A stretch of DNA of 64,000 nucleotides from assembly GCA_947561395.2 (NCBI GenBank), contig OX387182.1, positions 56,195,283-56,259,282 of the forward strand, given 5' to 3'. Positions 1 through 9,784 of the stretch are shown here, piece after piece. Below the pieces are notes generated by a model that did not search any database, was not told the origin of the DNA, and saw only the letters and a program-made list of their open reading frames with translations. Positions within the stretch are counted from its first letter, which is position 1; each line of letters opens with the position of its first letter. The stretch is from Buxus sempervirens. Lineage: Eukaryota; Streptophyta; Magnoliopsida; Buxales; Buxaceae. The position numbers and the translations under genes are program-made.

Positions 1-47
1 CAGTCATATTTGAGAGTAGATGTGGCAAAAAGCCACTTTTGGTTTTC

Positions 48-55
48 TATAAATA
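48..55 (+). promoter_or_regulatory. TATA box of the hAT promoter (partial copy)
   Basis: TATAAATA sits in the same context (after CCACTTTTGG and before a CCACACC leader) in this copy and in the copy at 51025-55080, and inverted at 4709-4716 in the left full copy. Conservation at the same place in three copies supports a transposase core promoter. In this deleted copy it drives no recognisable gene. Confidence 0.5.
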
Positions 56-406
56 AGCCTAGCCCTTCCCACTCCAAGCCACACCTTTTCTCTTCTCTTT
101 TTACTTTTTTAGAGTCTTGTTTAGAGATTTGGCCAATGGCTGGCAGACTTGGCAAAATGCTCACACGAGGGGCGCCCTATGTTGACCATTGGCAAATCTC
201 TTAACAATACTCTAAGAAATGTATCAATTTTTTTTTCTTTCTTCGTTTTCTTCTTAGAGTCATGTCAGTGATTTTGCTAATGGCTAGAGTCACAGTGCTC
301 ACATGGGCACATCCCTAATCCCAACCGTTAGCAAATCGTTAAACAAGGCTTTTACAAAGTTATCAATCTTTTTCTTTCTTCATTTTTGCCTCTTCACGTT
401 TACATA

Positions 407-488
407 GGAGTTGCAAAAGTGTTACTTGCTTCAATTATTGCTTGGACAGTCAAACAATAATTGAAGTAGGTAACACATTTGCAACTCC
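407..488. repeat. Near-perfect 34-bp inverted repeat (hairpin)
   Basis: The left arm 407-440 and right arm 455-488 are reverse complements except at three positions. On the + strand two of these would be G-U wobbles and one an A-A mismatch. The loop is 14 nt. The size and pairing resemble a young plant microRNA precursor or a tiny palindromic MITE. No known microRNA is recognised in it. Confidence 0.7.
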
Positions 489-776
489 CCGTCTCGACAC
501 GATTGACCAATATGTAAGTATTGTTGCATTTTCAAGAACCGTTTACACAAAGGTTGTAGGAGAAAAGTAAAGAAGGTTTTACAGAATATGTATACTACAT
601 AAATGATTTTTTTTTCAAAAACCTTATTTAATATTTTTTTTGTTTTTTTAATTTTTACGTGTGGCCCGCACCCTCACCGTGCCATGCCAGGCATATTGAT
701 AAATGGGCCAGGCATGGCCACAGCTCGTTTCCACAGTGGGTCGTGCCATAACGGTCTAGCTCGATTAGCACCCCTA

Positions 777-1528
777 GCCCTAGTTGTTACATTTACCTCC
801 TCTTTGCATTTCAATTTCATTACTAATCATTTATATATACTAATGTATAAAGGGAACTGTCAAGATTATGGCCTGATAATCTATGCTGAAAACGCCCCTC
901 GATTTTTCTTTATTTTACTAATTTGTTATGCCATATCAGCATAACTAAAAACCATGCGATTTGGACTCTTGCTTTTAATGCGGAGTTTTTTCTAAGTGGG
1001 CCCACAAAAACAAATTAGGTGTTTTGTAATTTGCTATGCGCGTAGCGCGTGTAGTCCCCTTCTTGTAAAATTAACTAGCAAGTGCATGTATAGAGGGAGG
1101 GAACAATTTTGTAACCCTCCAGATTTTAATTATGCCTTAACAATTAACGATAAGGGCTTTTTGAGAAAGTCTTGTATAGTTGTTGGCATGCTTGAAGGGG
1201 CCTATTCTCATTATATATAGTATAGATAGATGGATTAAATAGATGATTATTTTTTATATTTAAAACTTTTTTAAATTTCCCACTTTGCACTATATAAGTT
1301 AGATTATTATTCCTACTTATTCTTCTTTTTCTTATATTTTTTGTTTGGTGGAAAACGAGGAAAAGAAAAGTAAAAGAACGCTTTCGTTTCATTTCCATTC
1401 CTTTTCTTTCACTTTTAGAAGAACACTTTAATAATATCTGTGTATATATGTTTATATGTCTACATAATATGTTTTTCCAATCCAAATATAACATTAAACA
1501 AAATATCTACCTAAGACACACATATAAG
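777..1528. other. Intergenic, AT-rich, possible Helitron end
   Basis: No gene is recognised. On the minus strand from 1226 the sequence begins TCTATACTATATATAATGAG, a start typical of plant Helitrons, and a short GC palindrome (GCGCGTAGCGCG) lies at about 1037-1048. The two do not form a convincing complete element. The remainder is T-rich, with short chance reading frames only. Confidence 0.3.
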
Positions 1529-1666
1529 TAGGGTTGCTAAACGGGCCAGCCCGGCACGGCCCAGGTTCGTTTAGCGCAGGCCGGCGTGCCCAGTCACAGC
1601 ACGGCACACCCCAGGTGGTGGGCCGCCGGCGAGCTTGGGGTATTAAATTTGATTTTTTTTTAAATG

Positions 1667-1983
1667 CAAGGGAAATTAGGAAAAAATATTAAAAAATCAC
1701 AAAAAAATTCTGAAAATATGTTTATTATTCACAAATTTGTCTTACATATATTGGGATAGATTTTGCTCAAAAAAATATAAATACATTAATTATTACAAGT
1801 ACAAGTACAACTTTGAAAATTGATTTTGTTTTTAAAAAACCAAGGAAAATTAGAAAAATAGTAAAAAATCACAAAAAATTCTGAAAAATATGTTTATTAT
1901 TCACAAAATTGTGTTACACATATTGGGATAGATTTTGCTCAAAAAAAATATAAATAAATTAATTATTACAAGTACAACTTTGC
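1667..1983. repeat. Direct duplication inside hAT subterminal region
   Basis: About 1667-1813 and 1840-1983 are two copies of one AT-rich block. Each holds the words TTTATTATTCACAAA, GGGATAGATTTTGCTCAAAA and ATTATTACAAGTACAA. The copy at 51025-55080 has one version of this block at its equivalent end, so the duplication is private to this copy. Confidence 0.8.
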
Positions 1984-2151
1984 AAATAATACATAATCAC
2001 TTGGACAAATAATACTGCATCACTATAGTATGAGCACATCCCAACTAGGTTGGCACCCACGCATCTATCTTTCATTTGCAGTTTAAAAGAAAAAAAAAAG
2101 AGAAAGTAAAGTTCCTAAACTTTGATTACAAAAAATATAATAAAACTTAGA

Positions 2152-4123
2152 CTAATCTGGAAGACTAAATTCATCAAGATTCAAATCATCGAAGTCTCCA
2201 GCAAATTGATCATCCTCATATTCCTGATCTCTCAGTTCAGTCCTTAACCAATCTGTAAGACAGACATACACTTGCACCATCTCCAGCGTTAATCTGTTTT
2301 TGTAGTCATCCACCGTTCGTCCACCTACGCTAAAAACTGATTTCGATGCAATTGTGGGCACTGGAATCGTTAGTAGATCACGTGCCATGGCGGAAAACAC
2401 AAGATAACTAATCTAATTTTGCTTCCACCATGTCAAAATGTTAAAAGAACTATGCTCATCCATAGCATTTAAAAGTATTGGGGGGCTTTCTAAATAAATC
2501 CTTAACTCAGATGATCCCCCACTACCAGATACTGGTTGCTTTCCCCTTCTTCTCCCACTTAAAAAATTTCAGGGGCAATTATTTGGTAATGTTTCTAGGG
2601 TCTAAGTCTGACATTGTTTGCTACAGCTAGTATCATATTCAGAAAAAAGTCTTTCTAATAGGGATCTTATTTTATATATATCTATTTGAAAAGAAGAATT
2701 CATATTCTCATTTATTCCATCTATTAAGTCTTCCACTCCTAATTTAATCCTATGGTCCATTGTACTAACTAAACAATATAAATTAGGCATATCTTGCCAA
2801 TATTTTAAAATTTTAGCTTCCATTGCAGGGCAAATATCCTTAGCAACGGACGTGTTTCTATATTGTTTAAAGCAAATACTTATTTTATATGAACAATTTA
2901 AAATACTCGGGGATTTTGGGTAATAAACCCCTAATAAGTATCTTGTTGCATCATAAAAAACTTTTAAAACTTCTACTATTTGCCAATCAAGTTCTTCTAG
3001 CTCACTTTGAGGCACTTTTGTTTTATAAAACAGTGTAAGTTCTTGTTTTTAATTCTAGTGCAGTTTCTAGCATTAAATATGTTGAGTTTCACCTATGTTC
3101 AGCATCTAAGGTAATTTTTTTAGGTTGCTTTCCTAAACTTGCACAATAACTTTTAAATTCTCTAGCATTTGTGCTAGATTGTTTTAAATATCTTACTGCA
3201 TCTCTAATATTTGTTAAATAACATTGGATAGTTTTTAAGCCAACCTGCACAATTAAATTTAGGATGTGATAAACACACCTAACATGAAATAAACATCCAT
3301 CTATATTTAAGTTTAAGTGTTGTTTTAATATGTCTATTACAACATTATTAGCACTTGCATTATCAAGTGCTAGAGCCATTACTTTATTTTGTGTTTTATA
3401 CTGTCTTATATTATATGCTATAGCTGGACCAGAATGTCTGACATCTAGGGACACAAAAGTTAGTATTCTTTTTTTCCATACTTCAATTCTCATCTATATA
3501 ATGTGCAGCTATAGCTAAATAACTTATTTGTTGTCTACTTGTCCAGATATCCGAGGTTAAAGCCACCTTAAAGCCATTGTTTGAAAAAGTTGATATTAAT
3601 ACAGTTTTCATGTTTCGATATAATGTTATAGCATCATTTCTTAAAGTATGGCGTGAAAAGGGTTTATATCCGGGCGCTAGATATTTAGTTATTAGACGAT
3701 TAAATCTTTTAGATTCTATTAATCTAAAGGGTAATTCTTCTTGTATTACCCACTTTACTATTTCAAGCTTAGTTTCTTATTGATTAAAAACAAAATTACC
3801 CAAACTAACACAACTGCTGGAAATTTTGGTTTGCCTAGGGTCTATTTGGCCATGTTTTGGAAGGCATTGTTGCAAATGCCGTTGCAATTGGCTTGTACCA
3901 CTTTTTCCTTTGCAACTATTATTATTATTATTATTATTTTGCAGTGGTTACAAACTGCCATTTCTTCATTCCCTATAGTTTCAATTGTAAAATTTAGCCA
4001 GACACCAGAGGTTCTACTCTTCTTGGCGCTCTGAGATGCTAGGGAAGATGATCCCATCTCTTGGGAAAGCACCTTAGGTTTATGATCTTGGATAGGTGGG
4101 TCACCAAAAGGGGATTGGGTCAC
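2152..4123 (-). pseudogene. hAT transposase (BED finger, RNase H-like, dimerisation domain), broken
   Basis: Read on the minus strand, pieces follow the usual hAT order. The N-terminal segment (4123-3842) has a BED finger start, CNHC. The catalytic-core segment (3493-3089) contains MALALDNASANN and GCLFHVRCVYHILNLIVQ. A further core segment lies at 3015-2602 (AMEAKILKYWQDMPNLYCL). The hAT C-terminal dimerisation segment (2400-2152) contains MARDLLTIPV, FSVGGRTVDDY and EMVQVYVCLTDWL. The segments are separated by frameshifts and stops. An ATT microsatellite (3918-3939) replaces the lysine-rich part of the BED finger and shifts the frame. The protein would have bound the element ends and catalysed cut-and-paste movement; this copy cannot make it whole. 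Confidence 0.9.
3918..3939. repeat. (ATT)n microsatellite in the transposase gene
   Basis: About seven ATT units lie inside the BED-finger coding part of the hAT transposase. On the coding strand they read as a run of isoleucines after CNHCK, where the other copy reads lysines followed by FSCKGKNG. Confidence 0.9.
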
Positions 4124-5111
4124 ATCAGCAGAAAAAAGTTAGGTCAGAATAGGGTCTAAGAAATTCCCTTTCCTCAGTGTTAAAGTACATAGGATGTCTA
4201 GAGTTCATTATCAAATTTTGGAAAAAAAATTCTTAATAATTTTTTTGTGATACACTACCTATAGTAAAGTGATGAATAATGTACGCAAAAATACACCAGG
4301 AAAATTCTCAGGTAACTAGAGGGGTCACAAACGGTCTCGCTTAAAACCCAGTTTCCTTAGGCAATTATCTCGTCCTTTGTGACAGAACTTTCCTAGAAAT
4401 GCACTTAGTTGCACAATAGTCACCCACTATACCAGGCTTTAAAATAATAAAAAAGGTAGAAGGAGAGACTTACTTATATATATAATATTTATACTAATTT
4501 TAAAATCAGAAAATTAAATAGAAGAATACCTCTTTAGAATGAAGCTTGAACTTTGCAGTTAAAGCCTTCAACCTCCAGAGTCCAACTTCCCACTTTTGAT
4601 GCTTGAACAATTTAACAAATGTAACTATTTCTTGATAGGCTAGAAAGATTGTAGAAGAGAGTAAGAGATTGTAGAAGAGGTGTGGTTTGGAGTGGGAAGA
4701 GGTTGGCCTATTTATAGAAAACCAAAACTGGTTTTTAACCACCTTTACCCTCCAATATGATTGTTATTTGGTAGTTGGAATGGTGGAAAAGGTAATTTAC
4801 AGTCAATTCTGGTGGCCCGCGTCTGCCGCCCGCATGCCAGGTATGCCCTAGTGAGCCGTGCCTAAATGGGCCGCATGCCCTTTTAGGAGGGCTCGGCTCG
4901 GCACGGCACGCCCCAGGGTACGGGCCATGTCGGGCCGGCCTGTTGGCGTGCTGGGCCGTGTCGTGCCCGGGCCGGCACGGCCCAGTTAGCATCCCTACAT
5001 ATAAGGGAAGAGAAAATAACCCTTTCTTCATCAGTTGAACTCGTCCCGACTTCCTACTTCGAATCTTCAACAGATCCTTATAGGAGGATGGCAATGGTAG
5101 TGAGGACCAAG

Positions 5112-5798
5112 TAGAGGTGGCAATGGGTCGGGTTCGGACGGGTTTGGGTCGGGTTGATGTATGGGGTTAACAAGCCAGGGCTCAACCCGAACCCGCCCGT
5201 TTAATAAACGGGTTGGAATATCCCAACCCGCTCTAACCCGTTTCAACCCACCAACTTGTTTAAATAATTTAAATTACTATTAAAAATTAAAATTTTTAAT
5301 TAATTCTAATATCAAAGTCTATACAAATTCTATTTTTAATTCATTTTAATATTAAAGGACACCTAACTAGCATAATAACACAACAATCATTAAGATATAA
5401 CTAAAATAACATAAAGAAAAAAACTAAAACATACTAATAAAGTTTTAAAAGACTTTACTTGTCATTAATGCGTCAATTTATATTAGTAGAGGCTAAGAAA
5501 TTTGAAATATTTATATGTAAAAAGTCTTTCTTCACTTTATCATTATCTATATTAAAAGAAGAAAAATTGAATAGCCACAAGTATTGTAATTATAATTTTC
5601 TAAACTTTTATTACACAAAAAAACTAAACGGGTTGTAATCGGTTCATTTCGGGTTGAAGGGTCAAATCCTAACCCAACCCGTTTATAATCGGGTTGAGAA
5701 TTCATGACCCTAATCCAACCTGTTTGTTGAAACAGTCAACCCTAACCCGCCTAAGATCGGGCGGGTTGGTGGGTCACGAGTCACAATTGCCACCTCTA
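5112..5798. mobile_element. Short hAT element (GGGTCGGGTT family)
   Basis: The perfect 13-bp terminal repeats are TAGAGGTGGCAAT and ATTGCCACCTCTA. They are flanked by GGACCAAG (5104-5111) and GGACCAAA (5799-5806), an 8-bp duplication with one mismatch. Subterminal regions are rich in GGGTCGGGTT/AACCCGACC words and the 687-bp interior is AT-rich without coding capacity. It is a non-autonomous hAT of a type common in plants. Confidence 0.9.
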
Positions 5799-5915
5799 GG
5801 ACCAAATATGCCACCCGCATCCCTACCCTGTTCCATATCTTTCTTTCTCTATCTCCCACCTCTCTCCCTATGTCGCCTCCATCCTCCATTTCCATCTCTT
5901 CCACCATTTTCTTTT

Positions 5916-6344
5916 GGGAAAATTAATTTTTAGTGATACTTTTTTAAATAATTAAGATTTAGTCAACAAAATTTTAAGTGTTAACTTTTAATAAATATTT
6001 ATCAAAATAATTAATTTTTAATGACAGTTCACTATACCAATAAATTCATCAAAAAATGTCCTTATACTACTCAATTTCAGGACTTGTACAAACAATAAAT
6101 TGACTTGTACAAGCCATTTTAGACTTGTACAAGTCAATAAAATGACTTGTACTTTGAGTGAGTGATTTGTACAAGCCATTTGGATGAGTGATGTAAGGGC
6201 ATTCTTGGAATAGTTTATTTGTAAACCTAAAATGTCACTAAAAATTAATTATGTTTACAAAGGTGCATTAAAACTTAAAATTCAAAACTTTGCTGATTGA
6301 ATCTTAATTATTTTGAAAAAGTATTACTAAAAATTAATTTTCCC
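5916..6344. mobile_element. MULE-type MITE with 9-bp target duplication
   Basis: The ends match as inverted repeats over about 45 bp (GGGAAAATTAATTTTTAGT at the left, its complement at the right). The element is flanked by a perfect 9-bp direct repeat TTTTCTTTT (5907-5915 and 6345-6353). Nine-base duplications and long terminal repeats point to the Mutator superfamily. The 429-bp element has no coding capacity. A weaker relative may lie at about 24916-25130. Confidence 0.82.
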
Positions 6345-6491
6345 TTTTCTTTTCAATGAAGTATCTCCTCGAGACCTTTGTTTTCCATTTTTACTTTCTG
6401 TACGTATGAAGAAATTAACCGCATGAGCAAAATGTATTGGCCATGCCACCAATTACTTACCTGAAAAAAATGGCCGCTTACTCATTATGCG

Positions 6492-7388
6492 TAGAGCTAT
6501 AGGTAGGGCGGGTTAAGTTCGAGCTCAACCCAATCTAAGATTTATTAGCTCAATCTCACCATTGGCTCGCTCTAACCCAAACTCATTGAACCAAAACCAA
6601 CTCAAACATTATTACTTGAGTTCGGGTTGGCCCAAACAAAATGCAAATTTTCGAATATTTCATTTCTTTTTATGATATGAATGCAAATGTTGGAATCTCA
6701 TTAATTGAAATCATCAATTAACGTACAACGGCCTCTCAATTGGTCTCTTGAATTAAGAAAACAAACTTTATTAATTTATTTATAAAAAAATTATTTTTAC
6801 TCGTTGTGTTTGTGGTTGTTGTAACGACCCAAGCCAATAAGGTATTGTCTGCCTTGGGCCTAAGCCTGCACGATTTTATCCCCAAAAGGCGCTTCGCTAA
6901 TTAGAGTGTTCTCTATGACTCTTATACCTTACTGGGATTTCATTCGTTTCCAAGGTGGGATGTGATGTCACAGTTGCACAATCTTTTTTGTCAAGGATGT
7001 GCGCCCAAATATCACATTCATTATAGCGTATATGTGTTTGTGCGTATAAAGTTATTTACTTGAGAATAAATTCTTAAATCTGTTATCAAATATTACTAAT
7101 TTTATGTTTTATAGTTGATTACATAACTACAAAGACAATTTAAAAGAAAAGAAAACAATAATGCATATACATTATAAATACCCACTTAAATATATGTATG
7201 AGAATGTGCACATCTCAACTCAACTTTGGGCTTTTTCGGGTTGTATGGCATGAAGTCTAATCCAACCCTAAACTCAACTTCGGGCTAGAAATGAAGCTAC
7301 TCTGAACCCAAACTCAATGCTTATTTAGTACTCTTATTCAGGTTGGGTTAGGTGGGCTTGGGTGGTCCAGGTTAGATTTACAACTCTA
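6492..7388. mobile_element. Non-autonomous hAT element with an inserted repeat
   Basis: It begins TAGAGCTATAGGTAGGGCGG and ends TTAGATTTACAACTCTA. A perfect 8-bp duplication ATTATGCG flanks it (6484-6491 and 7389-7396). The outer parts carry the GGGTTGG/CCAACCC words of the GGGTCGGGTT family. The central 6820-7030 part has a different character and looks like a later insertion. No coding capacity is seen in its 897 bp. Confidence 0.8.
6820..7030. repeat. Possible LTR remnant (TRIM/LARD-like)
   Basis: A block starting TGTAACGACCCAAGCC, with GGTATTGTCTGC and a GGTGGGATGTGATGTCACA word, resembles the LTR of short non-coding plant LTR elements. It lies inside the hAT element at 6492-7388. No second LTR, primer-binding site or coding region is seen. 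It is an old fragment and the family assignment is tentative. Confidence 0.35.
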
Positions 7389-7950
7389 ATTATGCGTCAA
7401 GAGAGAAAAACAATAATGGTTCAAGAACTATTACCAATATTAGTTTGGTGATATATATCATTTAAATAAATAGAAGAAGAAGCTGAGGTGTAGATAGGTA
7501 TTTGTACAAACTAGCGGACTTAAAAAGACATTGTAGGGATGCATACACCTAGCGAATGTCTTGAAATGGCTTGACGAATAGTGGCATAGCTAGGATTTTC
7601 ATTTAGGTTGGACAGACTGGATACAAAATAGAAATGAATGGTTAAGATTAAAAGAATAGTGTGCGAAGGGCAAAACTTTACTTTATATATGTAAGTAGAT
7701 ATAGTAACTTTTGTAATTTTAGGACGGGAAATTGCCAACCCCCAAAACCTCTGTGTAGCTCCACCCCTAACCACGAAGCAAGAAAAGATAAAAATTATAA
7801 AATTTTCACTTGATTTCAACTAAAATTACATTTCTGTTTTGTACTTCACAATTCCCATTATTCCTTAAAACCTAGGTTTTAGTTCTCTCTAACACGGAAA
7901 AGGAATCGTCTACAATTTAAGCCTAAATTGATTTCAGCAGTTGGAGTGGG

Positions 7951-8062
7951 ATGCTTGCACGTGAAGCATCCTACTGTTAATATTTTTCTAAGTGGGACTC
8001 ACATACAACATTTTATAAAATATGAAAAGCATTAATATTGGGATGCTGCACGAAGCATCGAC
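7951..8062. mobile_element. Small palindromic MITE (GCATCC family)
   Basis: The left arm GGATGCTTGCACGTGAAGC and the right arm GGGATGCTGCACGAAGCATC pair as inverted repeats of about 40 bp, around a core containing CATTTTATAAAATATG. A second member with the same arm words lies at 50808-50952. The exact target duplication was not resolved. It sits about 0.8 kb upstream of the glutaredoxin start. Confidence 0.6.
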
Positions 8063-8556
8063 TTCAAGGATAGGAGCAAATTCAGGCTCAAATTAGGTTG
8101 TTTTTAATTTACAATTTCTTACCGGTTTCCTTTCGGCCACGCATCAACCTGTAGTAAATGTCATATGCCTAAATGTCTAGTCAAACGGGGGCTCCTACTT
8201 GTCGCAGAGGAAACGGACTCTTATCTTTGGCTGATGCAGAGTTAAAAAAAAATCTAAACGTCATTTCAAAGTCAACAATCGCGTCCCCGCCACCATCACC
8301 ACCACAAAAACCACCGTGTCCCCATATACCCGTCCCTTTTGCTCTGCTTTGCGCTCCATCTCCTTCTCACACAAACAAGCAAAAGTTTGACGCTCGTTTT
8401 CCGTTGCTCTCAGATTATGTTTATGCTTGGTACGTAAGCAACAAACACGGAAAAAAGGGAAATAAAGGATTTATTATAGTATACTTTTCTCTTATTAGTG
8501 GATTGCTCCGTCTCTCGGGCACAAGCTATATTCAGAAAACCGCCAACTAAACCTCT

Positions 8557-8583
8557 TCACCACCACCACCACCACCGCCACCG
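8557..8583 (+). repeat. (CAC)n repeat in the likely 5' leader of the glutaredoxin gene
   Basis: A run of CAC/CCG triplets is followed by CT-rich sequence, typical of plant 5' leaders. It lies about 280 bases before the ATG at 8861. The CAC frame has no conserved peptide. Confidence 0.6.
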
Positions 8584-8860
8584 CTGCCTCCGCCAAGAGC
8601 TCGAACCCTCTCTCTCCTTACCCCTTTTATACATCACCGTCCTCTCAAGAAAGGCGACACGCATCACCTTGACTTTCTCACCTCCACAAATTACGGTTCT
8701 TAAATCCTGATCAACCCCAGAAGCCAGAAACTCTAACCCGAGCCCTAATCCCAATTCTGACGATCTCGATCATCCCATCTCTTCACCTTTTGGCAAAAGC
8801 CTGATTCTGACAGGGACGAAATTGTTATCGCCGGATTCTGTTATCAACACCTGGGAGCTC

Positions 8861-9784
8861 ATGGCAGGTCCTGACGACGTCGATTGCTCTGCCAACAAGT
8901 CTGTATCTGCTGGTTCTGTTCTTGATCGATTCTTTTCATTCAACTCAACTTCAGCTGATTCGTCGAAGAAATCTTTCTCGTTTTCACGGTTTGATCGGAG
9001 TGGATCGGTGAAGAAATTGTGTAATTTGTTTGAACCGGCAAAAAATTTGGATTCGGTCAAGGGGAATGTGAAAAAGGTGAGTAATTTCTTTGGATGGAAT
9101 GGAGAGAATTCGAATTCGGATTTTAATTCGAATCTGTCGTCGCCGAAGCCGTTTTTGAGGCGGTCGCCGGAGGAGTCAGGAATTGCAGAGACGGATTTGA
9201 ACGCGAAGTTGACATCCAGGTGGTCTTTCTCGCCCAGGCAATTGGGTTTTAATCAGTCAAGAATCGGGAGATCGGTTGGTCCTGTTGCTAGGGTTTCATC
9301 GGTGTTGGATAATCGGATTCGACTACCGGGAACTGAGGACAGAATTGTTCTGTATTTCACTAGTTTGCGGGGAATTCGAAGAACGTACGAGGACTGTTGT
9401 GCTGTTCGGTTGATTTTTAGGGGACTTAGGACTCCGGTGGACGAGCGGGACATTTCCATGGATTCTAAGTATAGAAAGGAACTGCAAAGTGCTCTGGGGG
9501 AGAAAACCGTCAGCTTGCCACAGGTTTTTATCAGAGGAAAGTATGTTGGAGGAGCTGATGAGATTAAGCAGCTTCATGAAGTTGGGGAATTGGTGAAGCT
9601 TCTGGAAGGGTTTCCTCTTAGAGCTACTGCATTGGTTTGTGAGAGCTGTGGTGATGTGAGGTTTATTCCATGTTTGAATTGTAATGGCAGTCGCAAGGTG
9701 TTTGATGAAGATGAAGGACAGTTGCAGCGGTGCCCAGAGTGCAATGAAAATGGATTGATCCGATGCCCTTATTGCTGTTCTTGA
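8861..9784 (+). CDS. Glutaredoxin-domain protein with C-terminal cysteine-rich tail
   Basis: A single exon codes for 307 residues. The frame is open a little further upstream but the first ATG is at 8861 (MAGPDDVDC). Residues 1-155 are serine-rich and probably disordered. A glutaredoxin fold starts near residue 160 (DRIVLYFTSLRGIRRTYEDC) and includes SLPQVFIRGKYVGGADEI, the usual glutathione-binding cis-proline and GG-D motifs. The C-terminal 50 residues carry four Cys pairs (CESC, CLNC, CPEC, CPYC), like the DnaJ-type zinc ribbon. This layout matches the plant family of Arabidopsis At5g39865/At3g28850. The classical CPYC/CGFC active site is replaced by SLRGIRRTYEDC, as in that family, so a standard thioltransferase role is doubtful; a metal-binding or scaffold role is inference. 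It is convergent with the ArfGAP gene. Confidence 0.93.
   Translation: MAGPDDVDCSANKSVSAGSVLDRFFSFNSTSADSSKKSFSFSRFDRSGSVKKLCNLFEPAKNLDSVKGNVKKVSNFFGWNGENSNSDFNSNLSSPKPFLRRSPEESGIAETDLNAKLTSRWSFSPRQLGFNQSRIGRSVGPVARVSSVLDNRIRLPGTEDRIVLYFTSLRGIRRTYEDCCAVRLIFRGLRTPVDERDISMDSKYRKELQSALGEKTVSLPQVFIRGKYVGGADEIKQLHEVGELVKLLEGFPLRATALVCESCGDVRFIPCLNCNGSRKVFDEDEGQLQRCPECNENGLIRCPYCCS

Larger units (their letters stand above)
1..776 (+). mobile_element. Partial short hAT element, cut by the window edge
   Basis: The first 110 bases match the promoter and leader region of the full hAT copy at 51025-55080, including the TATA motif. The right part (about 660-776) is rich in GGGCC/GGCAC words and ends in a terminal repeat reading GATTAGCACCCCTA, the same form as the ends of the two full copies. 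No transposase is present, so this looks like an internally deleted, non-autonomous relative in the same orientation as the right-hand copy. The left end lies outside the window, so the target duplication cannot be checked. Between the ends are short inverted modules at 122-203 and about 268-345, and the hairpin at 407-488. Confidence 0.55.
1529..4997 (-). mobile_element. Full-length hAT transposon, copy 1 (inactive)
   Basis: The ends are TAGGGTTGCTAAACGGGCC on the left and GGCCCAGTTAGCATCCCTA on the right, forming imperfect terminal inverted repeats with GC-rich subterminal arms. It is flanked by a perfect 8-bp duplication, CATATAAG, at 1521-1528 and 4998-5005. Length is 3469 bp. It carries a transposase of the RICESLEEPER/Ac-like hAT type on the minus strand, split over several frames, with its promoter near 4709-4716. 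The left subterminal region has an internal direct duplication of about 150 bp (1667-1813 and 1840-1983). The perfect duplication suggests a fairly recent insertion, while the broken gene makes it non-autonomous now. Confidence 0.92.
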
